A stretch of 40,453 nucleotides of DNA from Roseateles chitinivorans (GCF_002761755.1 NZ_PEOG01000053.1:1-40453), one strand, 5' to 3'; numbered from the stretch's first letter, positions 19,549 to 27,877 are shown. Program-made: numbers and translations. The notes: generated by a model from the sequence alone, not told the origin.

Positions 19549-19942
19549 ATCCGCCGGCGCGCTGCCGATCCGCGGCGAATCCGACATCGTCCTGGCACGC
19601 CAGCTGGTGCGACGGCTGACGCAGGAGCTCCGGTTCTCGCTGGTCGACCAGACCAAGATGATCACCGCGGCCAGCGAGCTGTCGCGCAACACGCTGATCT
19701 ACGGCGGCGGTGGCGAGATGACCTGGCAGTTCGTCCAGGCCGGCGTGCGCACGGGCCTGCAACTTGCCTTCATCGACCAGGGGCCGGGCATTCCGGATCT
19801 GGAGCTGGCGATGAAGGATGGGTGGACCTCGGGCAACGGGCTGGGCATGGGCCTGTCCGGCAGCAAGCGACTGGTGAACGACTTCGAGATCGACTCCGCG
19901 CCCGGACGCGGCACGCGCGTGACGATCACGCGCTGGAAGTAG
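19535..19942 (+). CDS. rsbT: Stressosome serine/threonine kinase RsbT
   Basis: A 135-residue GHKL-fold kinase. It phosphorylates RsbR and RsbS, is then released from the complex, and activates a downstream partner (RsbU in Bacillus; unknown here). Visible motifs are the N-box ELSRNTLIYGGGG (Asn52), G1 DQGPGIPD (Asp81) and G2 NGLGMGLSGSKRL, ending SAPGRGTRVTITRWK as in the family. The start is GTG at 19535 with GAGGAG seven bases upstream, inside rsbS. No RsbU-type PP2C regulator with a kinase-binding N-terminus and no RsbV/RsbW/SigB follow. Confidence 0.92.
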   Translation: MPAAESAGALPIRGESDIVLARQLVRRLTQELRFSLVDQTKMITAASELSRNTLIYGGGGEMTWQFVQAGVRTGLQLAFIDQGPGIPDLELAMKDGWTSGNGLGMGLSGSKRLVNDFEIDSAPGRGTRVTITRWK

Positions 19943-19944
19943 CC

Positions 19945-21009
19945 ATGCGCCCGCATCGCCGCTTCCCCATCGACGATGTCAGTCAGGTGGGCGAGGCCCG
20001 GCGGGCCGCGCAGGCGCTCGCCGCCGAACTGGGCTTCGACGAGGAGGCCGCCGGCCGCCTGGCCCTGGCGGTGACCGAGCTCGGCACCAACCTGGTCCGG
20101 CATGTCGGCCCCGGCCGCCAAGCCGAACTGTTGATCGGCCCCGATGCCGTGCGCGGTCCCGACCCGGCGCCCGCCCTCCAGGTGCTGGCCCTGGACCGGG
20201 GCGATGGCATGGACCTCGAGCGCTGCCTGCGCGACGGCTACAGCACCGGCGGCTCGTCCGGCACCGGCCTGGGCGCGATCCGGCGCCAGGCCGACCGCTT
20301 CGGCGCGTTTTCCGCGCCCGGCCGCGGCACGGTCATCGCGACCCGCTTCGCGGTGCGGGGCGAGCGCAGCACCGTTCCCCCGCGCCCCCCGGCGTTCGAC
20401 ATCGCCGGGCTGTCGCTCGCGGCGCCTGGCGAATCGGTGAGCGGCGACGCCTGGGCCTTGCGCCGCGACGGCGCGCAGTGGTCGCTGGCGCTGGCCGATG
20501 GCCTCGGCCATGGCCCCGAGGCGGCCCTGGCGGCGGACCGGCTGATGGCGCTGCTGGACGAGGCGACGCCGGGCCTGCTCGCCTCGCCGGCCGGCTTCCT
20601 GGACAGCGCGCACGAGCCGCTGCGCAGCACGCGCGGCTGCGCCGCCGCGATGGTCTCGCTCGGCGAAGGCGGGGCGCCGCTGCGGTTCGGCGGCGCCGGC
20701 AACATCACCGGGCGTTTGATCTCCGGCGTGGCTGACCGCTCGCTGATGTCGCAGCACGGCACGCTCGGGATGCAGGTCCGTCGCCTGCAGGATGTGGTCT
20801 ACGATTGGCCGCCCCACGCGGTGCTGGTGCTGCACTCCGATGGCATCGTCAGCCGCTGGTCGCTGGCGGAGACGCCTGGCCTGCTGCAGGCCGACCCGGC
20901 GGTGATCGCCGGATGGATCGCCCGGGACCACCTGCGCGGCCGCGACGATGCGACCGTCGTCGTGGCGCGGCGCCATGAAGGACAGTTGGGACAGTTGGAA
21001 CGCGCATGA
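19945..21009 (+). CDS. rsbX: RsbX-like fusion: GHKL ATPase domain plus PP2C/SpoIIE phosphatase
   Basis: A 354-residue protein of two catalytic modules. Residues 1-135 form a GHKL ATP-binding domain like RsbT/RsbW (ELGTNLVRHV N-box, DRGDG G1, GTGLGAIRRQ G2, PGRGTVIATRF). Residues 150-345 are a SpoIIE/RsbX-type PP2C phosphatase with metal-binding motifs SGDAW (Asp168), LADGLGHG (Asp185), HSDGI (Asp299) and RDDATVVV. B. subtilis RsbX, a single phosphatase domain, resets RsbR and RsbS; this fusion likely does the same and may bind a further partner. The ATG 19945 lies 3 bp after rsbT; its end overlaps the next kinase by ATGA. Confidence 0.87.
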   Translation: MRPHRRFPIDDVSQVGEARRAAQALAAELGFDEEAAGRLALAVTELGTNLVRHVGPGRQAELLIGPDAVRGPDPAPALQVLALDRGDGMDLERCLRDGYSTGGSSGTGLGAIRRQADRFGAFSAPGRGTVIATRFAVRGERSTVPPRPPAFDIAGLSLAAPGESVSGDAWALRRDGAQWSLALADGLGHGPEAALAADRLMALLDEATPGLLASPAGFLDSAHEPLRSTRGCAAAMVSLGEGGAPLRFGGAGNITGRLISGVADRSLMSQHGTLGMQVRRLQDVVYDWPPHAVLVLHSDGIVSRWSLAETPGLLQADPAVIAGWIARDHLRGRDDATVVVARRHEGQLGQLERA

Positions 21010-21947
21010 CGCCCATGAACGACACCCCGGCCACCGCCCCGGATGCCGCCGCGCTGCAGGCCGCGCTGGCCGAGGCGCGCGCCCAGGTCGAGGCCCTGCA
21101 GACCGAGCTCGACGAGACCAACCGCGGCGTGCTCGCGCTGTACGCGGAGCTCGACACCCAGGCCCAGCAGCTGCGCCAGGCGACCGAGCTCAAGAGCCGC
21201 TTCCTCGCCTACATGAGCCATGAGTTCCGCACGCCGATCTCGTCGATCCGCAGCCTGACGCGGCTGCTGCTTGACCGCGTCGACGGTCCGCTGACGCTGG
21301 AGCAGGAACGGCAGATCAACTTCATCCGCACCACGTCGGAGGAGTTCGCCGACATGGTCAACGACCTGCTCGACCTGGCCAAGGTCGAGGCCGGCCGCAT
21401 CGACATCTCGCCGGCCTGGTTCGAGCTGGTCGACCTGTTCGCGGCGCTGCGCGGCATGTTCAAGCCGGTGCTGGTCAATCCGGAGGTGCAGCTGGTCTTC
21501 GAGGAGCCGCACGGCGTCTCGCAGCTCTTCACCGACAACGCCAAGCTCTCCCAGATCCTGCGCAATTTCATCTCCAACGCGCTGAAGTTCACCGCGCAGG
21601 GCGAGGTGCGCGTCAGCGCCGTGGTCGACGCCGGTCCGGACGGCGCGGACGAGATCAGCTTCTCCGTCCGTGACACCGGCATCGGCATCGCGCCGGAATT
21701 CCACGGCGCGATCTTCCAGGACTTCGCCCAGATCGACTCGCCGATCCAGAAGCGCCTGCGCGGCACCGGCCTGGGCCTGTCCCTCAGCAAGCGGCTGGCG
21801 GAACTGCTCGGCGGCCGCGTCAGCCTGAGCAGCGAGCCGGGCGTGGGGTCGGTGTTCTCGGTGACGCTGCCGCTGCGGCTGCCCGGCGCGACCGATGCGG
21901 CAACCGGCACGGAGACCGACGCCGTCAGGGAAGTGCCCGACGCATGA
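21006..21947 (+). CDS. Soluble histidine kinase in the stressosome operon
   Basis: A 313-residue cytoplasmic kinase without a sensor domain. A coiled coil (15-60) is followed by HisKA (His72 in AYMSHEFRTPISS) and a complete HATPase (NFISNALKF, RDTGIGIAP, GTGLGLSLSKRLAELLGG). The lack of any input module suggests it is switched by a partner protein, and the obvious candidate is RsbT or the RsbX-like protein encoded just before it. It overlaps its neighbours on both sides by 4 nt, indicating tight co-translation. RsbRST modules in Gram-negative bacteria are known to be linked to two-component outputs. Confidence 0.9.
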   Translation: MTPMNDTPATAPDAAALQAALAEARAQVEALQTELDETNRGVLALYAELDTQAQQLRQATELKSRFLAYMSHEFRTPISSIRSLTRLLLDRVDGPLTLEQERQINFIRTTSEEFADMVNDLLDLAKVEAGRIDISPAWFELVDLFAALRGMFKPVLVNPEVQLVFEEPHGVSQLFTDNAKLSQILRNFISNALKFTAQGEVRVSAVVDAGPDGADEISFSVRDTGIGIAPEFHGAIFQDFAQIDSPIQKRLRGTGLGLSLSKRLAELLGGRVSLSSEPGVGSVFSVTLPLRLPGATDAATGTETDAVREVPDA

Positions 21948-23944
21948 CCGAGCCGCACGTCATCGACCGCTCGCAGCACCGGCTGCTCGTCGTCAACGAC
22001 GATCCGGTGGGTCGCTACACCACGGTGCGCCTGCTCAATGCGGCGGGCTTCCCGACGCTGGAGGCGGCCAGCGGCGCCGAGGCGCTGCGCGCCGCCGAGC
22101 AGCGCCCGTCCGCTGTCGTGCTGGACATCCACCTGCCCGACATCGACGGCTTCGAGCTGTGCCGGCGGCTGCGCGCCCAGGCCAGCACCTTCCGGCTGCC
22201 GGTCATCCACCTGACCGCCGCCTACCTCACCGACGAGGACAAGGTCCGCGGCCTGGACGCCGGCGCCGATGCCTACCTGACCCACCCGGTCGAGCCGGCG
22301 GTGCTGGTGTCGACGATCCAGGCTCTGGTGCGCACCCGCGAAGCCGAGGAGGCGATGCGGCGCAGCGAGGCCAAGTTCCGCGCCGTCTATGCGCAGGCGC
22401 CGATCGGCATCTGCCTGATGAAGGCCGGGGACGGCACGCTGCTGGAGGCCAATCCCGCGATGCTGGCGCTCCTGGCGCCCGGTGTGGAGGACGGTGAGGC
22501 GGTCGTGGGACGCCTGCTGACGGACTTCGTTCCGGACGAGGACCTGGCTGCCGCGCGGGCCTTCATCTCGATGCTCGGCAGCGAGGGCGCGCGCGCGGAG
22601 TTCCCGCTGCGCTCGAACGCCGGCGGCGTGGTGCCGGTCGAATGGACCGCCTCGCCGCCGATCGAGCCCGGCATCTGCATGGCGATGGCCTCGGACATCT
22701 CGCAGCGGCAGTTGCTCGCGCGGCAGCGCCAGGAGCTGCTCGACCGCGAGCGCGCTGCCCGTGGCGAGGCCGAGCGGCTCTCCCGCATGAAGGACGACCT
22801 GATCGCGGTGCTGTCGCACGAGCTGCGCACGCCGCTGAACGCGATCATGGGCTGGACGCATGTGCTGCAACGGCACAGCCCGCCGGAGCTGCTCGTCAAG
22901 GGGCTGGCGGCGATCGACCGCAATGTGTCGATCCAGGCGCGGATGATCACCGACATCCTGGACATGTCCCGGCTCAACATCGGCAAGCTGCCGCTGATGC
23001 GGGAACGCATCGAGGCCGGCGCGGTGCTGCGCGAGGCGGTCGCGGTGGTCCAGCACACCCTGGACGAGAGCGGCCATCGGCTGGCACTCGACCTGCGGGA
23101 CGAGGCGACGCTGCTGCTGGCCGACGGCGGCCGGCTGCAGCAGGTGATCTGGAACCTGCTGGGCAACGCAGCCAAGTTCTCGCCGCGCGGCAGCACGATC
23201 ACCCTGACGCTGCGGGCCGCCGATGGCGGCGTGTGCGTCGAGGTGCGCGACGAGGGTCAGGGCATCGCGCCGGAGTTCCTGCCGCATGTCTTCGACCGCT
23301 TCAGCCAGAGCGACGCGGCCAGCAGCCGCCAGCACGGCGGGCTGGGCCTGGGCCTGGCGATCGTCAAGAGCCTCGTGGAGGCCCATGGCGGCTGGGTGGA
23401 CGTCCGCAGCGAAGGCCGGGGGCGCGGCGCGGCCATCCGCTTCTGGCTGCCTGGCGCCGACAACGCGCCGCCCGACGTCGATACCGGCCCTGGCGCCCTG
23501 AGCGTCTTCGGCGCGCTCGGCGACACCGGCACCGGCACCGGCGATGGCCCGGCGATCGTGCTGCCGGGCCTGCGCGTGCTGGTCGTGGACGATGACGTGG
23601 ACGCCGGCGCGATGCTGAAGCTGATCCTCAGCGAGCGCGGCGCGCAGGTGACCGTGGTGCACGGCGCGGACGAAGCGCTGCTGGCCCTGGCCGGCAACGC
23701 CTTCGACCTGCTGATCAGCGACATCGGCATGCCGGGCCGCGACGGCTACGACCTGTTGCGCGACATCCGCGGGCTGGAGCAGCCCGGCGAGCGGCTGCCG
23801 GCGATCGCGCTGACCGCCTTCTCGCGCGACGTGGACCGGCAGCAGGCGCTACAGGCCGGCTTCGACGCCCATCTGGCCAAGCCGCTCAAGCCGCCGCTGC
23901 TGATGCGCCTGGTGGCCCAGATCACCGGCGCGGCCGTGGGCTGA
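21944..23944 (+). CDS. Hybrid kinase REC-PAS-HisKA-HATPase-REC, end of the stressosome operon
   Basis: A 666-residue cytoplasmic protein. The N-terminal receiver (12-130) has Asp61 in VVLDIHLPDIDG, but the conserved Lys is replaced by His114 in AYLTHPVEP. A PAS domain (about 140-255), a helical linker, HisKA (His292 in AVLSHELRTPLNA), HATPase (NLLGNAAKF, RDEGQGIAP, GGLGLGLAIVKSL) and a C-terminal receiver (543-660, Asp593 in LISDIGMPGRDG, Lys in HLAKPLKP) follow. It could take phosphate from the preceding kinase at its N-terminal receiver and pass it on, but the final DNA-binding output is not encoded here. It starts by ATGA overlap and ends 7 bp from the convergent pqqU gene. Confidence 0.9.
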   Translation: MTEPHVIDRSQHRLLVVNDDPVGRYTTVRLLNAAGFPTLEAASGAEALRAAEQRPSAVVLDIHLPDIDGFELCRRLRAQASTFRLPVIHLTAAYLTDEDKVRGLDAGADAYLTHPVEPAVLVSTIQALVRTREAEEAMRRSEAKFRAVYAQAPIGICLMKAGDGTLLEANPAMLALLAPGVEDGEAVVGRLLTDFVPDEDLAAARAFISMLGSEGARAEFPLRSNAGGVVPVEWTASPPIEPGICMAMASDISQRQLLARQRQELLDRERAARGEAERLSRMKDDLIAVLSHELRTPLNAIMGWTHVLQRHSPPELLVKGLAAIDRNVSIQARMITDILDMSRLNIGKLPLMRERIEAGAVLREAVAVVQHTLDESGHRLALDLRDEATLLLADGGRLQQVIWNLLGNAAKFSPRGSTITLTLRAADGGVCVEVRDEGQGIAPEFLPHVFDRFSQSDAASSRQHGGLGLGLAIVKSLVEAHGGWVDVRSEGRGRGAAIRFWLPGADNAPPDVDTGPGALSVFGALGDTGTGTGDGPAIVLPGLRVLVVDDDVDAGAMLKLILSERGAQVTVVHGADEALLALAGNAFDLLISDIGMPGRDGYDLLRDIRGLEQPGERLPAIALTAFSRDVDRQQALQAGFDAHLAKPLKPPLLMRLVAQITGAAVG

Positions 23945-23951
23945 GACCGGA

Positions 23952-26084
23952 TCAGCCGCCGCCCGGCGAGGCGGCGCGCAGCGACAGGCCCAGCCAGAAG
24001 GCCCGGCCGGGCGCCGGCTCGTAGAAGCGACCGTTGCCGTCATTGACGATCACGCTGCCGGCGTAGCGGCGGTCGGCCAGGTTGTCGATGCGCGCGACCA
24101 GCTCGGCCCGCAGTGCACCGAGGGTCCAGCCATGGCGCGCCCGCAGGTTGAGCACGCCGTAGCCGGCCGCCCATTCGCTGTTGAGGTCGTTGACCGCGGT
24201 GCGCTTGACGCCGCGCCACTCGACGGCCAGTTCACCGTCGCGCGCCGTCTCGAACGGCCGCCATGCCAGCTCGGCGTAGGCGCTGCCGCCGTTCGTGCCG
24301 GCGATGCGGTTGCCGGACGACACCGGCACGTTGGCGGACGGGCAAGGCGTGCCGACGCAGGTCAGGAAGCCATCGCGGTAACGCGCCTTCAGCGTGCCGA
24401 GCGCCCACTGCGCCCGCCAGCGCGGCGTCGCATCCCAGCTGCCGGCCAGTTCCACGCCGCTGCGCCGCGTGCGGCCGACATTCTGGAAGCTCGACCGCCC
24501 GCCGCTGTTGGACAGCACGCCGATCTCGTCACGGGTCGCGACATGGAACACCGTGGCATCGAGCGAGACCTCCCCCGCGCGCCACTTGGCGCCCAGCTCC
24601 TGCTGGGTGCTCTTCTGCGGCCGCAGGCCCGCATTGAAGCCGCCCTGCCCGTCCGCCCGGTAGGCGAGCTCGTTGAGCGTCGGCGATTCGAAGCCGCGGC
24701 CGATGGCGGCATGCACCAGCAGCGCCGGCGTCAGTCGCCATCCGAGCCCGACGGCCGGCGTCGCATAGCGGTAGCGCATCGCGCCGGAGTCGTCGCCGTT
24801 GGTCAGGAAGCGGTCGCGGGCGGCCAGGCGCACCCGACCGGCTCTCAGGCCAGCGCTGGCGTTCAGCGTGGCCGTCAGCGGCAGTTCCAGCTGCGCATAC
24901 GCCTCGCGCGTGATCGCCTCGTTGCCTTCGTCGCGCCGCAGCGCGCCGGTCACGCCGAGGCGCTGGGCCGCGCCGGTGCCGACGAAGTTCTCGTAGCCCT
25001 GGCGATCGTCCTCCTGGCGCTCCGTGTTCACGCCGGTGACCAGCGTCGCCGCGCCGATGCGCCACAGCGCGCGGGCGTCGATGCCGTCGTAGTCGCGGCT
25101 GAAGTCGACCACACCGCCACCGCTGCCCGGCGGCGTCTGCGCGGCGACCGGAATGGACTGCCACTGCGTCACCGCGCGCCGGCCGGCATAGGCGGTCAGC
25201 ACGCCCTCGGCCAGCGGGCCTGCCGCATCGAACTGATGGCGCCATCGCATGCCGAGTTGCGTCTGCCGCGCGTTCTTGCGGGTGTCGAACTGCGTCGCCG
25301 GCGCCGCGGTCTGGTCCGGATCGGCCGCGAGCTGCGCCGCGGTCAGCCCCAGCGGATCTTGCGCGCGCTGGTCGATGTCGCTCAGCAGGAGCAGCACCTG
25401 GTCACGCGCGCCGGTCCATGCGAGCCGCCCGTTCGCCAGGGTCCGCCGCGCCGCGCTGTGCGGCCGGCTGCCGTCGATCTCCAGGTGGGAGGCGCCCAGC
25501 CGGGCCTCCCAACCATCGCGGAAGGGCGTGCCGGCCTGGATCCTCGTCTGGCGCAGCCCGGCGCTGCCGGCATCCAGGTCCAGTTCCGCGAAGCGCTCCC
25601 GCACCGGCGCGCTCACCAGCGCGATCACCCCGCCCGAGCTGTTGCCGTACAGCGCGGTGAACGGCCCGCGCAGCACCTCCACCCGCGCGGCGGAGGCCAG
25701 GTCGAAGTGCGTCACCTGGCCCTGGCCGTCGGGCATCGTGGCGGGGATGCCGTCGGTGTACAGGCGCAGCCCGCGCACGCCGAACGGTGCCCGGGCACCG
25801 AAGCCGCGCGACGAGAGCTGCAGGTCCTGCGCATAGTTCTGCCGGTTGTTGGCGGTGAGTCCCGGCACGCGACTCAGGGCCTCGGACAGATGAATACCCG
25901 GACCGGCGCCACGCAGCGTGTCGGCGTCGACCACCGATGCCGCATACGGCGCGTCCTGCAGCGCGCGCTCGGAGGTGCTGCCGGTGACCACCACCGCCGG
26001 CAACGCCGCCGGTTGGCCCTGCGCGGCGGCCAGGCCCCATCCCCACAGCGCCGCGGCGCCGATCCATTCCCTCGTCGATCGCAT
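23952..26084 (-). CDS. pqqU: TonB-dependent outer membrane receptor, PqqU (YncD)-like
   Basis: A 710-residue outer membrane transporter: signal peptide about 1-21, plug domain (about 25-150) and a 22-strand-type barrel ending in an aromatic-rich strand (AFWLGLSLRA). From recall, the plug segment NRQNYAQDLQLSSRGFG, the DGIPATMPDGQGQ loop, GRGFESPTLNELAYRADGQ and the end GSVIVNDGNGRFYEPAPGR match E. coli YncD, now PqqU, which imports pyrroloquinoline quinone. The divergent neighbour is a PQQ-type sugar dehydrogenase, which supports this role. The ATG at 26084 has CGGGGA upstream. A siderophore receptor remains the alternative. No TonB-box regulator or iron-dependent operator was noticed. Confidence 0.82.
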   Translation of the reverse strand: MRSTREWIGAAALWGWGLAAAQGQPAALPAVVVTGSTSERALQDAPYAASVVDADTLRGAGPGIHLSEALSRVPGLTANNRQNYAQDLQLSSRGFGARAPFGVRGLRLYTDGIPATMPDGQGQVTHFDLASAARVEVLRGPFTALYGNSSGGVIALVSAPVRERFAELDLDAGSAGLRQTRIQAGTPFRDGWEARLGASHLEIDGSRPHSAARRTLANGRLAWTGARDQVLLLLSDIDQRAQDPLGLTAAQLAADPDQTAAPATQFDTRKNARQTQLGMRWRHQFDAAGPLAEGVLTAYAGRRAVTQWQSIPVAAQTPPGSGGGVVDFSRDYDGIDARALWRIGAATLVTGVNTERQEDDRQGYENFVGTGAAQRLGVTGALRRDEGNEAITREAYAQLELPLTATLNASAGLRAGRVRLAARDRFLTNGDDSGAMRYRYATPAVGLGWRLTPALLVHAAIGRGFESPTLNELAYRADGQGGFNAGLRPQKSTQQELGAKWRAGEVSLDATVFHVATRDEIGVLSNSGGRSSFQNVGRTRRSGVELAGSWDATPRWRAQWALGTLKARYRDGFLTCVGTPCPSANVPVSSGNRIAGTNGGSAYAELAWRPFETARDGELAVEWRGVKRTAVNDLNSEWAAGYGVLNLRARHGWTLGALRAELVARIDNLADRRYAGSVIVNDGNGRFYEPAPGRAFWLGLSLRAASPGGG

Positions 26085-26137
26085 GAAGTCCCCGGTGAAT
26101 GACGGACCGCGACGATACGCGGCCCGGCGCCCCTGGG

Positions 26138-26153
26138 AGCAATCGGGATGCCA
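26138..26153 (-). promoter_or_regulatory. Sigma-54-type promoter of pqqU
   Basis: On the minus strand TGGCATCCCGATTGCT matches TGGCA and TTGCW of the consensus fully, with the -12 GC 55-56 nt before the start codon at 26084. It is one of the two best matches to the outer consensus bases in the window. Confidence 0.65.
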
Positions 26154-26177
26154 GCGGCGCGGATCGCGCGCGGGCCC

Positions 26178-26193
26178 GGGCACCTCGCTTGCT
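26178..26193 (+). promoter_or_regulatory. Sigma-54-type promoter of the PQQ-type dehydrogenase gene
   Basis: GGGCACCTCGCTTGCT contains GG-CACC-N4-TTGC-T. The -12 GC at 26191-26192 is 75 nt before the ATG at 26268. It points away from the pqqU promoter 25 bp upstream, so the two genes share one divergent control region. Confidence 0.6.
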
Positions 26194-26210
26194 GGCCGGG
26201 ACGAGGTGCC
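26179..26210. promoter_or_regulatory. 9-bp inverted repeat overlapping the dehydrogenase promoter
   Basis: GGCACCTCG at 26179-26187 and CGAGGTGCC at 26202-26210 are perfect inverted repeats with a 14-nt spacer that contains the -12 element. It is a candidate operator. Confidence 0.45.
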
Positions 26211-26267
26211 GCGCCCGGACGCGGCGTCCCGGGTCCGCGCCCGGATCCCATCCCGCCTGGAGTCCGA

Positions 26268-27689
26268 ATGAACGACAACACTGCCCGGCGCTTCGCGCGC
26301 CCCGCCGCCGCCGGCCTCGCGCTGGCGGCCCTCGCCGCCGTCGCGGCGCTCGGCCACCAGGCCGTGCTCGCGCTCGAGGCGCAGACCACCACGCCACCGG
26401 GCTATGGCCCCAACCCGACGCTGCCCGAGCCGCAAAAGACGCTGGTGCCGACGGTCAAGGTGGCCAAGGCGGTCGGCTGGCCCGCGGGTGCCAAGCCGCA
26501 GGCCGCGCCCGGGCTGGCGGTCACGCGCTTCGCCGACAAGCTCGACCATCCGCGCTGGCTGCATGTGCTGCCCAATGGCGACGTGCTCATCGCCGAGACC
26601 AATGCGCCGGTGCGCCCCGACGACGGCAAGGGTCCCAAGGCCTGGATCACCAAGCAGTTCCAGAAGAAGGCCGGCGCGACGCCCAAGAGCGCCAACCGCA
26701 TCACGCTGCTGCGCGATACCGACGGCGACGGGGTGGCGGACCAGCGCTTCGCCTTCGCCGAGGGCCTGAACTCGCCCTTCGGCATGGCGCTGATCGGCAA
26801 CAACTTCTACGTGGCCAACACCGACGCGGTGGTCCGTTTCCCCTACGCGACCGGGCAGACCCGGCTCGCCGGCGCGCCGGTCAAGGTGGCGGACCTGCCG
26901 GGCGGCACGATCAACCACCACTGGACCAAGAGCCTGATCGCCAATGCCGAGGGCACCAAGCTCTACGCGGGCATCGGCTCCAACAGCAACATCGCGGAGA
27001 ACGGCCTGGAGAACGAGCAGCGTCGCGCCGCGATCCTCGAGATCGACCTGCAGAGCGGCGCCTCGCGCGTCTTCGCCTCGGGGCTGCGCAACCCGGTGGG
27101 CCTGGCCTGGGAGCCCACCAGCAAGGCGCTGTGGGTCGCGGTGAACGAGCGTGACGAGCTCGGCGACGACCTGGTGCCCGACTACATCACCTCGGTGCGG
27201 GACGGCGGCTTCTACGGCTGGCCCTACAGCTGGTACGGCCGACATGTCGACGAGCGGGTCAAGCCGCAGCGGCCGGAGCTGGTCGAGCAGGCGCTGGTGC
27301 CGGACTACGCCGTCGGCGCGCACACCGCCTCGCTGGGGCTGGCCTCGGCGGATGGCAACCAGCTGACGCAGGACTATGCGCACGGCATGTTCATCGGCCA
27401 GCACGGCTCCTGGAATCGCAAGGTGCCGGCCGGCTACAAGGTGGTCTTCGTCCCCTTCGTCGGCGCCAAGCCCAGCGGCATGCCGATCGACGTGCTGACC
27501 GGCTTCCTCGATGCCAAGGGCCAGGCGATGGGCCGGCCGGTGGGCGTCGCGATCGATCGCCAGGGGGCGCTGCTGGTGGCGGACGATGTGGGCAACGCGA
27601 TCTGGCGGGTGACCGCGGCTGGCGCCGCCGGGCCGCGCGCGGCCTTCCCGGCCGCGGCCGGCGCGGCCAGCACGCCCGCCTCGCGCTGA
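26268..27689 (+). CDS. PQQ-type sugar dehydrogenase, sorbosone dehydrogenase family
   Basis: A 473-residue exported beta-propeller. The N-terminus has an Ala-rich hydrophobic segment (about 13-33), either a signal peptide or an anchor, then a Pro-rich linker. The propeller has HPRWLHVLPNGDVLIAETN, DTDGDGVADQRFAF (a calcium-like DxDxDG loop), GLRNPVGLAWEP, FYGWPYSWYG and GSWNRKVPAGYKVVFVPF, a pattern shared with L-sorbosone dehydrogenase and PQQ-dependent aldose dehydrogenases. It would oxidise sugars or sugar aldehydes in the periplasm using PQQ. The substrate is unknown. ATG 26268 has GGAG seven bases upstream. The divergent pqqU gene would supply the cofactor. An intrinsic terminator follows. 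Confidence 0.85.
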   Translation: MNDNTARRFARPAAAGLALAALAAVAALGHQAVLALEAQTTTPPGYGPNPTLPEPQKTLVPTVKVAKAVGWPAGAKPQAAPGLAVTRFADKLDHPRWLHVLPNGDVLIAETNAPVRPDDGKGPKAWITKQFQKKAGATPKSANRITLLRDTDGDGVADQRFAFAEGLNSPFGMALIGNNFYVANTDAVVRFPYATGQTRLAGAPVKVADLPGGTINHHWTKSLIANAEGTKLYAGIGSNSNIAENGLENEQRRAAILEIDLQSGASRVFASGLRNPVGLAWEPTSKALWVAVNERDELGDDLVPDYITSVRDGGFYGWPYSWYGRHVDERVKPQRPELVEQALVPDYAVGAHTASLGLASADGNQLTQDYAHGMFIGQHGSWNRKVPAGYKVVFVPFVGAKPSGMPIDVLTGFLDAKGQAMGRPVGVAIDRQGALLVADDVGNAIWRVTAAGAAGPRAAFPAAAGAASTPASR

Positions 27690-27768
27690 GGCGCGGCTCG
27701 AGCGGACCCGGGGTCTGCGCCGCGCGCCGCCGTGCCGCCTTCTGGCCCGGCGAGAGATCTCGACGAAG

Positions 27769-27799
27769 AATGGCACCTTGGTGCCATTTTTATTTTTTT
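27769..27799 (+). terminator. Intrinsic terminator of the PQQ-type dehydrogenase gene
   Basis: AATGGCACC (27769-27777) pairs perfectly with GGTGCCATT (27780-27788), followed by TTT, A and seven T. This is the clearest rho-independent terminator in the window, 80 nt past the stop codon, and it insulates hipBA. Confidence 0.88.
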
Positions 27800-27808
27800 A
27801 CGCACTAT

Positions 27809-27869
27809 ATTGCTGATCTTCTTGACGGTGACAGCGCAATAAAGTACTGTTTTCACGTCGATCAGCAAT
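27809..27869. promoter_or_regulatory. Paired 10-bp inverted operator half-sites flanking the hipBA promoter
   Basis: ATTGCTGATC at 27809-27818 and GATCAGCAAT at 27860-27869 are a perfect inverted repeat, centres 51 bp apart (about five helical turns). One lies upstream of the -35, the other just before the hipB start codon. An inner imperfect dyad (GACGGTGACAG with CTGTTTTCACGTC) lies between them. This arrangement fits autorepression by HipB/HipAB. Confidence 0.6.
27822..27850 (+). promoter_or_regulatory. Sigma-70-type promoter of hipBA
   Basis: TTGACG at 27822-27827, a 17-nt spacer, then TACTGT at 27845-27850. The region is clearly more A/T-rich than the rest of the window. The predicted start is about 20 nt before the hipB ATG. 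Confidence 0.55.
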
Positions 27870-27877
27870 TCATTACC

